From contig VDHG01000077.1 of NCBI GenBank assembly GCA_006228005.1, positions 1 through 37,683 of the forward strand: a DNA stretch of 37,683 nucleotides, in the 5' to 3' direction. Positions 1 to 9,231 of the stretch are shown here, piece after piece. The translations under genes and the position numbers were made by a program. The notes beneath the pieces were generated by a model. The model had not been told where the DNA came from, did no database searches, and worked only from the letters and a program-made list of their open reading frames with translations. Origin of the DNA: Testudinibacter crocodili (lineage in GTDB: Bacteria > Pseudomonadota > Gammaproteobacteria > Enterobacterales > Pasteurellaceae). How positions within the stretch are numbered: the stretch's first letter is position 1; the number at the start of each line of letters is the position of its first letter.

Positions 1-89
1 ATAATTTGAGCTATAGACTATTTTTCGCCACTCTTTTGTTTTGCAAATAAATAAGGCAAAAGTTGTGAAGTTTAGTCATTCTAAACGAA

Positions 90-243
90 CGACTTTTAAC
101 GCCGCTGTAGTACGAAAAGTAATGGCGAAAAAGAGTCATAGTCCTGCGGATTGTGTTTAAAATGAGCACACTCGTCGTTGTAATCCTCATCAATAGTCCC
201 ACTATTGATTTCGGCTTACGCCTAGATTGTGTTCATTTTAAAC
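90..243. repeat. Structured intergenic element with nested inverted repeats
   Basis: No convincing gene lies in positions 1-320. The stretch is rich in dyad symmetry. Arms at 155-169 (GTTTAAAATGAGCAC) and 229-243 (GTGTTCATTTTAAAC) are complementary except for one G-T position. Inside them is a perfect 8-bp hairpin with a CCC loop (TCAATAGT at 190-197, ACTATTGA at 201-208). A looser inverted repeat joins about 90-102 to 124-137. It could be a dispersed intergenic repeat or part of a structured RNA; I cannot tell which. A 63-codon minus-strand reading frame across it shows no recognisable domain. Confidence 0.4.
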
Positions 244-279
244 GACAACTCAAAATATAAACAAAGATCAACAGACCCT

Positions 280-302
280 AAGTGCGGTTCAACACCGCAC
301 TT
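280..302. terminator. Inverted pair of uptake signal sequences, possible terminator
   Basis: AAGTGCGGT at 280-288 and its exact complement ACCGCACTT at 294-302 form a 9-bp stem with a 5-nt loop just beyond the mscS-like stop codon. Paired Hin-type uptake signals commonly serve as terminators in Pasteurellaceae. The T-rich tail (GATTTTTGG) is on the plus-strand side, so termination of the minus-strand gene is less certain. Confidence 0.5.
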
Positions 303-320
303 GATTTTTGGTTACTATAA

Positions 321-1223
321 TTAATTGGTTTTTTTCTCAATCCCGACCACTAAATCCTGATCCAGATGTACGTTTAGCTGGTTAAACGGAATTGCAATAC
401 CCGCTCTATCGAACTCCAACTTCACTTTTTCGGTAATCGCAAAATAGACACCCCAATAATCGGCGGTTCTTGCCCATGGACGCACAAACAACTGCACGCT
501 GTTTGATGCCAGTGAACCTACCACAATCGTCGGTTCCGGATTTTGCAGTACGCGGGATTCTTGCGCCAAACAGTCGGCAATAATCTGTTTCGCGGCGGTG
601 ATGTCACTGCTGTAATCGATATCGAAGATAAAATCAACTCGACGGGTTTCGTTGGTTGAATAGTTGGTGATACTGTCACCAAACACTTTGCCGTTCGGCA
701 CCAACACCGTTTTGTTATCGCCGGTTCGCAGTTCCACCACCAATAAACCGATTTGATTCACCACACCGGCAACACCGCCAGCTTCAATATAATCCCCCTT
801 ACGAAATGGTTTAAACACCAAAATCATCACCCCAGCAGCGAAATTTTGCAGTGAATTTTGCAACGCTAGCCCGATGGCCAAACCGGCAGCACCAATTAAA
901 GCAACCAAAGAACTAGTGTTAATGCCCAGCTGCGACAATGCTGCAATCACTACGATCAACAAAAACAGAAAATAACTGATCGAGCCGACAAATCCTTGCA
1001 ACATCTCGTCTTTACTGGAGCGCAGTACTGCTTTGCCCAGCAGACCACTCAAAAAGCGCGCCACCGATTTACCGATAAAATAAATTGCAATTGCCAATAA
1101 GATTTTGGTGCCGTAGGGGATAATCCATTGGTTTAACACGGTATTAAAATCCAATTGCTGAATCTGCTTCAGCACTTCCACGGTTTGTGCCTGAAGATCA
1201 ACGGTTGTGGTTTCTGCTGCCAT
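321..1223 (-). CDS. mscS: Small-conductance mechanosensitive channel, MscS family
   Basis: The protein is 300 aa; E. coli MscS is 286 aa. It is an inner-membrane channel that opens under membrane tension to release solutes during hypo-osmotic shock. Hydrophobic segments occur near residues 38-55 and 82-100. They are followed by a glycine/alanine-rich pore-lining helix (LVALIGAAGLAIGLALQ) that runs into NFAAGVMILVFKPFRKGD, the hallmark of the family. The rest is the soluble beta and alpha/beta cytoplasmic vestibule. The ATG is preceded by AAAGGAG about 5 nt away. It is transcribed alone and divergently from tehB. Assignment as MscS rather than a larger paralogue rests on the short length. Confidence 0.9.
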   Translation of the reverse strand: MAAETTTVDLQAQTVEVLKQIQQLDFNTVLNQWIIPYGTKILLAIAIYFIGKSVARFLSGLLGKAVLRSSKDEMLQGFVGSISYFLFLLIVVIAALSQLGINTSSLVALIGAAGLAIGLALQNSLQNFAAGVMILVFKPFRKGDYIEAGGVAGVVNQIGLLVVELRTGDNKTVLVPNGKVFGDSITNYSTNETRRVDFIFDIDYSSDITAAKQIIADCLAQESRVLQNPEPTIVVGSLASNSVQLFVRPWARTADYWGVYFAITEKVKLEFDRAGIAIPFNQLNVHLDQDLVVGIEKKTN

Positions 1224-1410
1224 AAAAACTCCTTTTGTAGAATAAATGTGTGTTGGATAAATAAATCGACGAATTCTAACATTATGCTAAATTGATGAAC
1301 AGCATAGCATTAAACTTGACTAAACTTGTCGGAAATAATTGCCAGCCGTGCAATTTTTCTTTAGAATCCAATTAAACAACATTTTAAATATATCTTAAGG
1401 ATCGCAATTT

Positions 1411-2274
1411 ATGCACACAAAACTTATCGCTTACAAAAAAATGCCGGTTTGGACCACAGATACCCTGCCGCAAATGTTCCGAGAAATGCACAATACCAAA
1501 GTCGGCACTTGGGCAAAAGTGACAATTCTTGCCGGATCATTGCAATATGTTGAACTGGACGAATCCGGCAATGTGACGGCGACCCATGTATTTGATGTCG
1601 AAAATCAAGCGCCGTTTGTCGAGCCGCAACAGTGGCATCGGGTTGCGCCACTTTCCGATGACTTGCAATGCTATCTGGAGTTTTATTGCCTACCGCAAGA
1701 CTACGCCGCCAAAAAATACAATATGACGCAAACCCACTCCGAAGTGATCAACGCAGTCAAGCAGATTGCGCCGTGTAAAACGCTGGATTTAGGCTGCGGA
1801 CAAGGGCGGAATTCACTGTTCTTAGGGGTGCAAGGCTTTGAGGTGGACGCTTGGGATCATAACCCAAACAGCATTGAATTTTTGCACTCGCTCATCGAAA
1901 AAGAAAAATGCGACAACATCAAAACCGCACTTTACGACATTAACCAAGCAGCAATTCAAGATAACTACGATTTTATTCTTTCAACCGTGGTGCTAATGTT
2001 CCTGCAGCGAGATAGAATTCCAGCAATTATCGCCAACATGCAGCAACACACCAATCCAGGCGGTTATAACCTGATTGTTGCCGCAATGTCCACCGAGGAT
2101 ATGCCTTGCCCGATGCCGTTCTCTTTCACCTTTGCTGAAAACGAATTGAAAAATTACTACCAAGACTGGGAGTTGATCAAATACACCGAAGCACCAGGCG
2201 AACTACACAAAACCGACGCCGACGGCAACCGGATCAAACTGAAGTTTGTCACGATGTTGGCGAAGAAAGTTTAA
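1411..2274 (+). CDS. tehB: Tellurite resistance methyltransferase TehB
   Basis: The 287-aa protein has the long Haemophilus-type TehB architecture. An N-terminal cupin-like domain (about residues 1-95, DUF1971 type) is joined to a SAM-dependent methyltransferase. The SAM-binding glycine loop is LDLGCGQGRN at about 125-134, and the acidic end of strand beta-2 is in VDAWDHN. TehB proteins methylate tellurite or selenium oxyanions, and in H. influenzae also contribute to oxidative stress resistance; that role is inferred by family. A purine-rich AAGGA lies about 10 nt before the ATG. It is monocistronic, with a strong bidirectional terminator shared with pyrD. Confidence 0.92.
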   Translation: MHTKLIAYKKMPVWTTDTLPQMFREMHNTKVGTWAKVTILAGSLQYVELDESGNVTATHVFDVENQAPFVEPQQWHRVAPLSDDLQCYLEFYCLPQDYAAKKYNMTQTHSEVINAVKQIAPCKTLDLGCGQGRNSLFLGVQGFEVDAWDHNPNSIEFLHSLIEKEKCDNIKTALYDINQAAIQDNYDFILSTVVLMFLQRDRIPAIIANMQQHTNPGGYNLIVAAMSTEDMPCPMPFSFTFAENELKNYYQDWELIKYTEAPGELHKTDADGNRIKLKFVTMLAKKV

Positions 2275-2283
2275 CGCATAAAC

Positions 2284-2321
2284 AAAATTGGGTTCGCAAC
2301 AAAATACGAACCCAATTTTTT
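2284..2321. terminator. Bidirectional terminator between tehB and pyrD
   Basis: A perfect 13-bp stem (AAAATTGGGTTCG at 2284-2296 and its complement at 2307-2319) has a 10-nt loop and is flanked by A and T runs. It can terminate both the plus-strand tehB transcript and the converging minus-strand pyrD transcript. Confidence 0.85.
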
Positions 2322-2336
2322 CACACTTTAATGATT

Positions 2337-3356
2337 TTACTTAATCCCTTCCACCAACGATTTGACCAAGTGCGGTCCGTGATAGATCAAACCGGAATAC
2401 AGTTGCAGCAATTCAGCACCGGCAATGATTTTTTCCTGTCCGCTTGCCACGGAATCAATGCCACCGCTGCCGATAATCGGAATTTCACCTTGCAACTCCT
2501 GATATAGACGAGAAATAATTTGAGTGCTTAATGCCTGTAGCGGTTTGCCGCTTAAACCGCCCTGTTGCTCAGCATTGGCAACACCCTGTACACTATCACG
2601 CGAAATCGTGGTGTTGGTGGCAATCACGCCATCCATTTTATGCCGACGCAACGTGTCAGCGATCTGCACCAGCTCTTCTTCGGTTTGATCCGGCGCAATT
2701 TTGACCGCAATCGGCACATATTTATTATAATAATCCGCCAGCTCTTTCTGTCGCAGTTTAATACCTTGCAATAAATCGTCCAGCGCTTCGCCGTATTGTA
2801 ACTGACGCAACCCCGGCGAATTCGGTGATGAGATATTGATCGTAATATAACCGGCATGGTTATACACTTTGTTCAGGCAATAAATATAATCGCCTTTGCC
2901 GTTTTCGACCGAAGTGGTGCTGTTTTTGCCGATATTGATCCCAATCACGCCGTCATAGTTCGCTTTTTTAACGTTTTCAACCAGATAATCCACGCCACGA
3001 TTATTAAAACCGTTACGGTTGATAATCCCTTCAGCCTCTAATAAACGAAACTGGCGCGGCTTCGGATTGCCATCTTGTGCCAACGGTGTCACTGTGCCGA
3101 CTTCAATAAAACCGAAACCCAGCGCAGCGAAACCGTCAATTGCATCACCATTTTTATCCGCACCGGCAGCTAAGCCGATCGGATTTTTAAAGCGAATCCC
3201 CATACAGGTTTTCGACGTACCCTGCGGACATCGAAGTGTGGTCTGTAGCAAGTATTTTGCCGGAGTTTTACCGATCATGCCCAGTGTTTTCAAGGTAACA
3301 TTATGTGCCTGCTCGGCATCCAGTGAAAACAAGCCTTTTTTGATGAAAGAATACAT
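2337..3356 (-). CDS. pyrD: Dihydroorotate dehydrogenase (quinone), class 2
   Basis: The 339-aa protein is close to the 336 aa of E. coli PyrD. It oxidises dihydroorotate to orotate with FMN and passes electrons to the respiratory quinone at the inner membrane, the fourth step of pyrimidine synthesis. Visible family features are the N-terminal quinone-binding helices, [23 protein letters not shown], the class 2 catalytic-serine region [11 protein letters not shown], and the C-terminal FMN phosphate loop GSGGIDS. AGAGG lies about 9 nt before the ATG. It lies immediately downstream of pepN on the same strand, with a gap of about 70 nt. Confidence 0.95.
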   Translation of the reverse strand: MYSFIKKGLFSLDAEQAHNVTLKTLGMIGKTPAKYLLQTTLRCPQGTSKTCMGIRFKNPIGLAAGADKNGDAIDGFAALGFGFIEVGTVTPLAQDGNPKPRQFRLLEAEGIINRNGFNNRGVDYLVENVKKANYDGVIGINIGKNSTTSVENGKGDYIYCLNKVYNHAGYITINISSPNSPGLRQLQYGEALDDLLQGIKLRQKELADYYNKYVPIAVKIAPDQTEEELVQIADTLRRHKMDGVIATNTTISRDSVQGVANAEQQGGLSGKPLQALSTQIISRLYQELQGEIPIIGSGGIDSVASGQEKIIAGAELLQLYSGLIYHGPHLVKSLVEGIK

Positions 3357-3427
3357 ATTATCCAGCCTCTATTTTAATTAAGCACAATTTTAAAGCACAG
3401 TTTTTAACCGAAAACATAACAAAACCG

Positions 3428-6037
3428 TTACTCTAACGCTTTTTCGATTTTTTCAAACAGATCCTTCGACAAATTTTCAATTTTTGCCAAGCGTTCCAAG
3501 CCACGTTTCATCAGGGTTTGGCGTTGCGCATCGTAGCGTCCCAATCGAATCAGTGGCTCAATTAAGCGCGAAGCGATTTGCGGATTACTGCGGTTTAATT
3601 TTATCAGCACCTCAACCAAAAAGCGGTAGCCTGAGCCATCAATCGCATGGAAAGCATTCGGGTTTTGGTTGGCAAAACTGCCCACCAACGCCCGCAATCG
3701 GTTGGGATTGTTGAATTTGAAACTTGAGTGATCCATTAATTTCATTACATTTTGCAGCACATCTTCGTCCGGACGTGTGGCTTGCAACGCGAACCATTTG
3801 TCCATCACCAAGCCGTCATGCGCCCATTTGTGTTCAAAATCCGTCAATAAATTATCGCGGCACGGTAGTGCAGCGCTGCTCGCTGCCGCCAGTGCGGCAA
3901 GTGTGTCGGTCATATTGTTAGCATGCAGATAATGCGTATTAACCAACGCATTACCAAATTCCGTCACCGCCAAATAACTTAAGCAAACATTGCGCAGGCT
4001 GCGTAAGGCAATGTCCTGCCGTTCAATGCGATATTCAGGCAGGTCGATCCGATGATAAATTTTCAACAATGACGCTTTCAAATATTCGGCGATACTCTTC
4101 TGCAAGAATTTACGTACCTGATGGATACCACTAGGGTCGATCACTTTAAACTGCTCGGCAAATTCGGTCTCTTTCGGCAAGGTCAACATCAATGCTGTCA
4201 ATTCCACATCTTGTTGATATTGCTCTAAAATGGACTGGAAAGTATCCAGCAATAGCGGACTAATTTGCATCGCCTCCCCGTTTTGTTGGCGTTGCAGATT
4301 TTGACGCAATTCATTCGACAGCAGCATTTGTGCGGCGTCCCAACGGATAAAATCATTTTTAGCATGGCGCAGCAAAAGCAGCAGCTGTTGATCCGTATAA
4401 GCATAATCCAGTTTTACCGGTGCTGAAAAATCACACAACAGTGCTGGAGTAGGCCGCACGTAAATATGATGGAATTCAAAGGTTTGGTGATGTTGCACAA
4501 TATCCAACACATTACTAACCAAGCCGTTTTCGCTTTGCAGCTCCTGCGGTTTGCCTTGTGGATCATATAACTCAATTTTCAACGGAATATGCAGGTTAAT
4601 TTTATCCAATTGATCGTGGGTTGGCGCCGTCAGTTGCGACACATGCAAACGATAAACATGGTTACGTTCGTCATACTCGTCGCTGATCGTCAATTCCGGC
4701 GTACCGGATTGGCTGTACCAACGGCGGAATAGCGTTAAATCCACGCCGGATGCACGCTCCATTGCCGACACAAAATCTTCGCAGGTCGCTGCTTTGCCGT
4801 CATTTTCGGTAATATACAATTTCATGCCCTGTTGAAACCGCACTTCGCCTAATAACGTGTGCAGCATACGGATCACTTCCGAACCTTTTTCATACACGGT
4901 GACAGTATAAAAGTTATTCATTTCAATTACTTTTTCCGGACGAATCGGGTGTGCCATCGGGCCGGCATCTTCAGCGAATTGTACCGTGCGCAGAATTTTG
5001 ACGTTATTGATCCGCTGCACCGCTCTTGAGCCGGTATCAGAGGAGAATTCTTGATCGCGAAACACGGTCAGCCCCTCTTTTAAGCTGAGCTGGAACCAGT
5101 CACGACAAGTCACACGGTTGCCAGTCCAATTGTGGAAATATTCGTGGGCGATCACCGCTTCAACATTATGATAGTCTTCATCGGTTGCGGTTGCTGGATT
5201 TGCCAACACAAACTTGGAGTTGAACACATTCAAGCCCTTGTTCTCCATTGCGCCCATATTGAAAAAATCAACCGCCACGATCATGTAAATATCCAAATCA
5301 TATTCCAGATCAAACCGTTCTTCGTCCCATTTCATTGATTTTTTCAGGCTCTGCATCGCCCAATCGGCGCGATTCAGATTGCCTTTATCCACGTACAGCT
5401 CCAACGCTACTTCGCGACCGCTCTTGGTGATAAAACGGTCTTGCAGCAGGTCAAAATCCCCCGCGACCAAGGCAAACAGATAGCTCGGTTTCGGGAATGG
5501 ATCTTGCCATTCGACCCAATGGCGCCCGTCAAGCATATCGCCGGTGGCGACACGGTTGCCGTTTGACAATAAAAACGGATATTGGGTTTTATCTGCGGTA
5601 ATCCGCGTGGTATAGCGAGCCAACACATCGGGGCGATCCAGCATATAGGTGATTTGACGAAAGCCCTCTGCTTCGCACTGGGTGCAGAAACCGTCTCCGG
5701 ATTGATATAAACCTTGCAACGAGGTATTTTCCGCCGGTTTTAAAAGCGTTTCGATTTCCAGCTCAAAATGATCGAGATTTAAGCCGCTGAGATCCAATTG
5801 CAGCGATTCTGCATCTTGCTGATAAGTCGTAAACGGCTGTCCGTTTAATTTGATCGAAGCAAACTGAAAACCGTGTCCGTCCAACCGCAGCTGCTGTGCC
5901 TCAGAGTTCAAACGCGCAACTTGTGATTTACTGACAACGCGGGTATGTTGGGGATCCAATTGAAAATCAAGAAAAATATCAGTGACAGTATAGTCCGGTT
6001 TTTTATAATCTTTTCTGTATTTTGCTTTTGCTGACAT
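3428..6037 (-). CDS. pepN: Aminopeptidase N (M1 alanyl aminopeptidase)
   Basis: I place the start at the internal ATG at 6037, giving 869 aa. It is preceded by CGGAG at a good distance and begins MSAKAKYRKDY, as other PepN proteins do. A longer in-frame start at 6100 adds 21 residues with no family support. The enzyme is a cytoplasmic zinc metallopeptidase that removes N-terminal residues from peptides. The substrate-binding GAMEN motif is at 262-266. The zinc site is HEYFH at 298-302 plus Glu321 in LKEGLTVF. The length matches the E. coli enzyme (870 aa). It is transcribed divergently from purE. Confidence 0.95.
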   Translation of the reverse strand: MSAKAKYRKDYKKPDYTVTDIFLDFQLDPQHTRVVSKSQVARLNSEAQQLRLDGHGFQFASIKLNGQPFTTYQQDAESLQLDLSGLNLDHFELEIETLLKPAENTSLQGLYQSGDGFCTQCEAEGFRQITYMLDRPDVLARYTTRITADKTQYPFLLSNGNRVATGDMLDGRHWVEWQDPFPKPSYLFALVAGDFDLLQDRFITKSGREVALELYVDKGNLNRADWAMQSLKKSMKWDEERFDLEYDLDIYMIVAVDFFNMGAMENKGLNVFNSKFVLANPATATDEDYHNVEAVIAHEYFHNWTGNRVTCRDWFQLSLKEGLTVFRDQEFSSDTGSRAVQRINNVKILRTVQFAEDAGPMAHPIRPEKVIEMNNFYTVTVYEKGSEVIRMLHTLLGEVRFQQGMKLYITENDGKAATCEDFVSAMERASGVDLTLFRRWYSQSGTPELTISDEYDERNHVYRLHVSQLTAPTHDQLDKINLHIPLKIELYDPQGKPQELQSENGLVSNVLDIVQHHQTFEFHHIYVRPTPALLCDFSAPVKLDYAYTDQQLLLLLRHAKNDFIRWDAAQMLLSNELRQNLQRQQNGEAMQISPLLLDTFQSILEQYQQDVELTALMLTLPKETEFAEQFKVIDPSGIHQVRKFLQKSIAEYLKASLLKIYHRIDLPEYRIERQDIALRSLRNVCLSYLAVTEFGNALVNTHYLHANNMTDTLAALAAASSAALPCRDNLLTDFEHKWAHDGLVMDKWFALQATRPDEDVLQNVMKLMDHSSFKFNNPNRLRALVGSFANQNPNAFHAIDGSGYRFLVEVLIKLNRSNPQIASRLIEPLIRLGRYDAQRQTLMKRGLERLAKIENLSKDLFEKIEKALE

Positions 6038-6270
6038 CGTCTGCTCCGTAGTATTTATTATGCGTGTTTTAGCCCGTAAGAATAGAATTTTCTCCGTCAA
6101 GTTGCAATCGAATCCCCGTTATCCGATTAAAAAAGATAAAATATTTTCTCAAGGTAGCGCACAGGACTTAATTTCTGTTGAAATCATGTTATCCTTACCG
6201 CACTTTTCAGCGTAAAACCAACGCCGTTCCATCGCAACTTCAACCGCAAACAGAGGGAATTATCAACTTT

Positions 6271-6762
6271 ATGTCTGCCAAAATCGCCATCGTAATGGGG
6301 TCGCAAAGTGATTGGTCAACCATGATCGAAGCCGCCAATGTATTGGATCAACTGCAAGTGCCTTACCATGTGGAAATCGTCTCTGCCCACCGCACGCCAG
6401 ATAAATTATTCAGTTTTGCCGAACAAGCATCGAGCAACGGTTATCAGGTGATTATCGCCGGTGCCGGCGGTGCTGCACATCTGCCAGGGATGATCGCTGC
6501 CAAAACCCTTGTGCCGGTGTTGGGTGTGCCGGTGAAAAGTGCGGTGCTGAGCGGAATCGACAGCCTGTATTCTATCGTGCAAATGCCGAAAGGTATTCCG
6601 GTCGGCACCTTGGCAATCGGTGCCGCAGGCGCTGCCAATGCTGGTTTACTGGCGGCGCAGATTTTAGCCAACCACGATACTGCACTGACGCAACGCTTAC
6701 AGCAATTTCGTGCGCAACAGACCCAAGCGGTGTTAGATAATCCCGATCCCCGTTTACTATAA
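6271..6762 (+). CDS. purE: N5-carboxyaminoimidazole ribonucleotide mutase
   Basis: The chosen start is the ATG at 6271 (163 aa), which begins directly with the conserved [14 protein letters not shown]. An upstream in-frame start at 6178 would add 31 residues unlike the family. The enzyme moves the carboxyl group of N5-CAIR to give CAIR in purine synthesis. Substrate-binding motifs are GSQSDW, SAHRTP and the glycine-rich [18 protein letters not shown] lies about 12 nt upstream, a rather long spacing. purK follows 10 nt downstream, so the two form a purEK operon. No PurR-like palindrome was recognised in the preceding 170 bases. Confidence 0.95.
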   Translation: MSAKIAIVMGSQSDWSTMIEAANVLDQLQVPYHVEIVSAHRTPDKLFSFAEQASSNGYQVIIAGAGGAAHLPGMIAAKTLVPVLGVPVKSAVLSGIDSLYSIVQMPKGIPVGTLAIGAAGAANAGLLAAQILANHDTALTQRLQQFRAQQTQAVLDNPDPRLL

Positions 6763-6772
6763 GGAAAGCGCC

Positions 6773-7852
6773 ATGCAAAAAAGTGCCATTTATCCATCGG
6801 TTTATGTGTTAGGCAACGGACAATTGGGACGCATGTTGCGTTATGCTGGCGCCCCATTGGATATTGGGGTGCAGCCGTTAGACTTTGCCGCTCCCCTTTT
6901 TGAAATTGAACCTGACGCAATCATCACTGCTGAAATCGAGCGTTGGCAAATCACGCCACTCACCACCGCACTGGCTTCCCATCCGAATTTTATCAACCGC
7001 AATGTCTTTGGCTTATTGGCTGATCGCTATTCACAAAAATCGTTGTTAGACGAGCTCAATTTACCAACCTCACCATGGCAACCGCTAAATTCTGCCGAAC
7101 AATGGGGGCAAATATTTCAGCAAGTCGGCGAAAAAGTGGTGGTGAAACGCCGCAGCGGCGGCTATGACGGACGTGGACAATGGATTGTGACTGCCGATAA
7201 CCGTGATCTGATCACTGATGATCTGTTCGGCGAGGTAATCGCCGAAGCCTTTATTCCGTTTGATTATGAGGTCTCGCTGGTCGGCGCCCGTTTCAGCGAC
7301 AGCACAACCCGCTTCTACCCTGTCACCCACAACTTGCAACAAAACGGTATTCTGCGCTACAGCGTACAACTTGGTGTTGACCGCACTTTGCAGGCACAAG
7401 CCGAAGCCATGCTCAGCGCTATCATGCACAAACTGGACTATATCGGCGTGATGGCGATGGAGTGTTTTGTGATCGGCGACAAACTGCTGATTAACGAACT
7501 AGCGCCTCGGGTTCACAACAGCGGACACTGGACACAACTGGGGTGTTCGGTCAGCCAATTTGAATTGCATCTGCGTGCGCTGCTCAACCTGCCGACACCG
7601 CAGTTGGAGATTTTTATGCCGAGTGTAATGGTGAATTTAATCGGCACGGAACATCATCCGCAATGGCTGAACCTGCCGTTTAGCCAACTGCATTGGTACG
7701 GCAAAGAAGTGCGGTCGGGGCGCAAAGTCGGGCATATCAACCTCTCACACCCGAACAAAAACGTGTTAGTTGAAAATCTGCGCCGATTGGAAGATTTACT
7801 GCCTGAGGATTACCATTCCGGCTTGGCATGGGCAATAAGCAAATTAAGCTGA
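6773..7852 (+). CDS. purK: N5-carboxyaminoimidazole ribonucleotide synthase
   Basis: The 359-aa protein is an ATP-grasp enzyme that carboxylates AIR with bicarbonate and ATP to make N5-CAIR, the substrate of PurE. It opens with the pre-ATP-grasp signature VYVLGNGQLGRMLRYAG. It continues with the ATP-grasp core (VVKRRSGGYDGRGQW) and the metal-binding region ELAPRVHNSGHWT. An AAGGA overlapping the purE stop codon lies about 8 nt before the ATG, consistent with translational coupling. Two uptake signals lie inside the gene (about 7380 and 7707), marking it as long-resident core DNA. Confidence 0.95.
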   Translation: MQKSAIYPSVYVLGNGQLGRMLRYAGAPLDIGVQPLDFAAPLFEIEPDAIITAEIERWQITPLTTALASHPNFINRNVFGLLADRYSQKSLLDELNLPTSPWQPLNSAEQWGQIFQQVGEKVVVKRRSGGYDGRGQWIVTADNRDLITDDLFGEVIAEAFIPFDYEVSLVGARFSDSTTRFYPVTHNLQQNGILRYSVQLGVDRTLQAQAEAMLSAIMHKLDYIGVMAMECFVIGDKLLINELAPRVHNSGHWTQLGCSVSQFELHLRALLNLPTPQLEIFMPSVMVNLIGTEHHPQWLNLPFSQLHWYGKEVRSGRKVGHINLSHPNKNVLVENLRRLEDLLPEDYHSGLAWAISKLS

Positions 7853-7891
7853 TTTTTAGTTTTTAAGATTGTTATCTGCATTAAAAATCAG
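7849..7891. terminator. Weak inverted repeat after purK
   Basis: CTGATTTTTA at 7849-7858 is complementary to TAAAAATCAG at 7882-7891, with a 23-nt loop. The stem is AT-rich and the loop long, so it is at best a weak terminator for purEK. Confidence 0.25.
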
Positions 7892-7945
7892 TATAAATAA
7901 AGACTTCATTTTATAATAACATTCACAACATCAAAGGAACTCACT

Positions 7946-9136
7946 ATGTTTGAAAAAATCCAAGCCGCTCCCGCCGATCCAATTTTAGGGCTAGGCGAAG
8001 CGTTTAAATCCGAAACCCGTGCCAACAAAATCAACTTGGGTATCGGCGTATACAAAGATGCCAACGGCCTAACGCCCATCGTAAAAGCGGTGAAAGCGGC
8101 AGAAAAACGCCTTTTGGAAAGTGAAAACAGCAAAAATTACCTGACGATTGATGGCGTTGCCGCCTATAACCAATTCACCCAAGCCTTGTTATTCGGCGAA
8201 AACAGTGAAATCGTCAATAGCAAACGAGCCAAAACCGCACAAAGCCTGGGCGGAACCGGCGCATTGCGTGTCGCGGCAGAATTTATCAAACGCCAAACCA
8301 ATGCGCAAAACGTCTGGATCAGCGCCCCGACTTGGCCAAACCACAATGCGATCTTCAACGCCGTCGGCATCACCATCCGCAACTACCGTTACTATAATGA
8401 AGAAACCCGTGCTCTAGATTGGGACAACATGATCGCCGATCTCAGCAACGCCAGCGAAGGCGATGTGGTGTTGTTGCACGGCTGCTGCCACAACCCGACC
8501 GGAATCGACCCGACTCCGACGCAATGGCAACAATTAGCCGAAATGTCGCTGAAAAACGGTTGGTTGCCGCTGTTTGACTTCGCCTATCAAGGTTTAGCCA
8601 ACGGTTTGGACGAAGATGCACAAGGCTTGCGTGCCTTTGCCGCTAATCATAAAGAATTACTGGTCGCCAGCTCGTTCTCGAAAAACTTCGGTTTATACAA
8701 TGAACGGGTCGGTGCATTTACGCTGGTAGCTGCCGATCAAGCCACTGCCGAAACTGCATTCAGCCAAGTGAAATCGATTATCCGCACCCTGTATTCCAAC
8801 CCATCTTCGCATGGTGCAAGTGCGGTAGCTCTGGTATTGGGCGATGCAGAACTGAAAGCCGACTGGATTGCCGAACTGGCAGAAATGCGCCAACGCATTA
8901 AAACCATGCGCCAAAAATTCGTTGATCTGTTGAAGGAATACGGCGCTGAGCAAGATTTCTCTTTCATCATCGAACAAAACGGCATGTTCTCATTCAGCGG
9001 CCTCAGCCCGGAACAAGTGGATCGCCTGAAAGACGAATTCGCTATTTACGCCGTGCGCTCCGGTCGCATCAACGTCGCCGGTATCACCGAAGACAATATT
9101 CATTATCTGTGTGAAAGTATTGTTAAAGTGCTATAA
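7946..9136 (+). CDS. aspC: Aspartate aminotransferase
   Basis: The 396-aa protein is the length of E. coli AspC. It is a PLP-dependent fold-type I transaminase interconverting aspartate and 2-oxoglutarate with oxaloacetate and glutamate; the AspC/TyrB subfamily often also accepts aromatic amino acids. The PLP lysine is Lys246 in [17 protein letters not shown]. The cofactor-contacting [10 protein letters not shown] and the N-terminal GIGVYKD are in place. AAAGGA lies about 8 nt before the ATG. It is followed by a clear terminator. The purEK and aspC neighbourhood next to pepN matches the Haemophilus order. Confidence 0.93.
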   Translation: MFEKIQAAPADPILGLGEAFKSETRANKINLGIGVYKDANGLTPIVKAVKAAEKRLLESENSKNYLTIDGVAAYNQFTQALLFGENSEIVNSKRAKTAQSLGGTGALRVAAEFIKRQTNAQNVWISAPTWPNHNAIFNAVGITIRNYRYYNEETRALDWDNMIADLSNASEGDVVLLHGCCHNPTGIDPTPTQWQQLAEMSLKNGWLPLFDFAYQGLANGLDEDAQGLRAFAANHKELLVASSFSKNFGLYNERVGAFTLVAADQATAETAFSQVKSIIRTLYSNPSSHGASAVALVLGDAELKADWIAELAEMRQRIKTMRQKFVDLLKEYGAEQDFSFIIEQNGMFSFSGLSPEQVDRLKDEFAIYAVRSGRINVAGITEDNIHYLCESIVKVL

Positions 9137-9159
9137 AAAATAGCGGCATTACAAACATA

Positions 9160-9191
9160 AGCAGATTACAGTCATGTAATCTGCTTTTTTG
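9160..9191 (+). terminator. Rho-independent terminator after aspC
   Basis: An 11-bp perfect stem (AGCAGATTACA at 9160-9170, complement at 9175-9185) with a GTCA loop is followed by a run of T. Confidence 0.9.
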
Positions 9192-9231
9192 TAACCAAAA
9201 CACATATATTACTATCTTTGAGTTTAAATTC

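Noticed and set aside
11-202. 63-codon minus-strand reading frame at the left edge
   Set aside because: It shows no recognisable domain and lies wholly within an inverted-repeat segment, so repeat structure explains it better than coding.
3019-3381. 120-codon plus-strand frame opposite pyrD
   Set aside because: It is a shadow of the well-supported pyrD gene; many similar antisense frames opposite pepN, moaA, fhuB and trp genes were dismissed for the same reason.
6100-6270. PurR operator before purE
   Set aside because: No 16-bp PurR-like palindrome was found; only a partial CCGCAAAC string.
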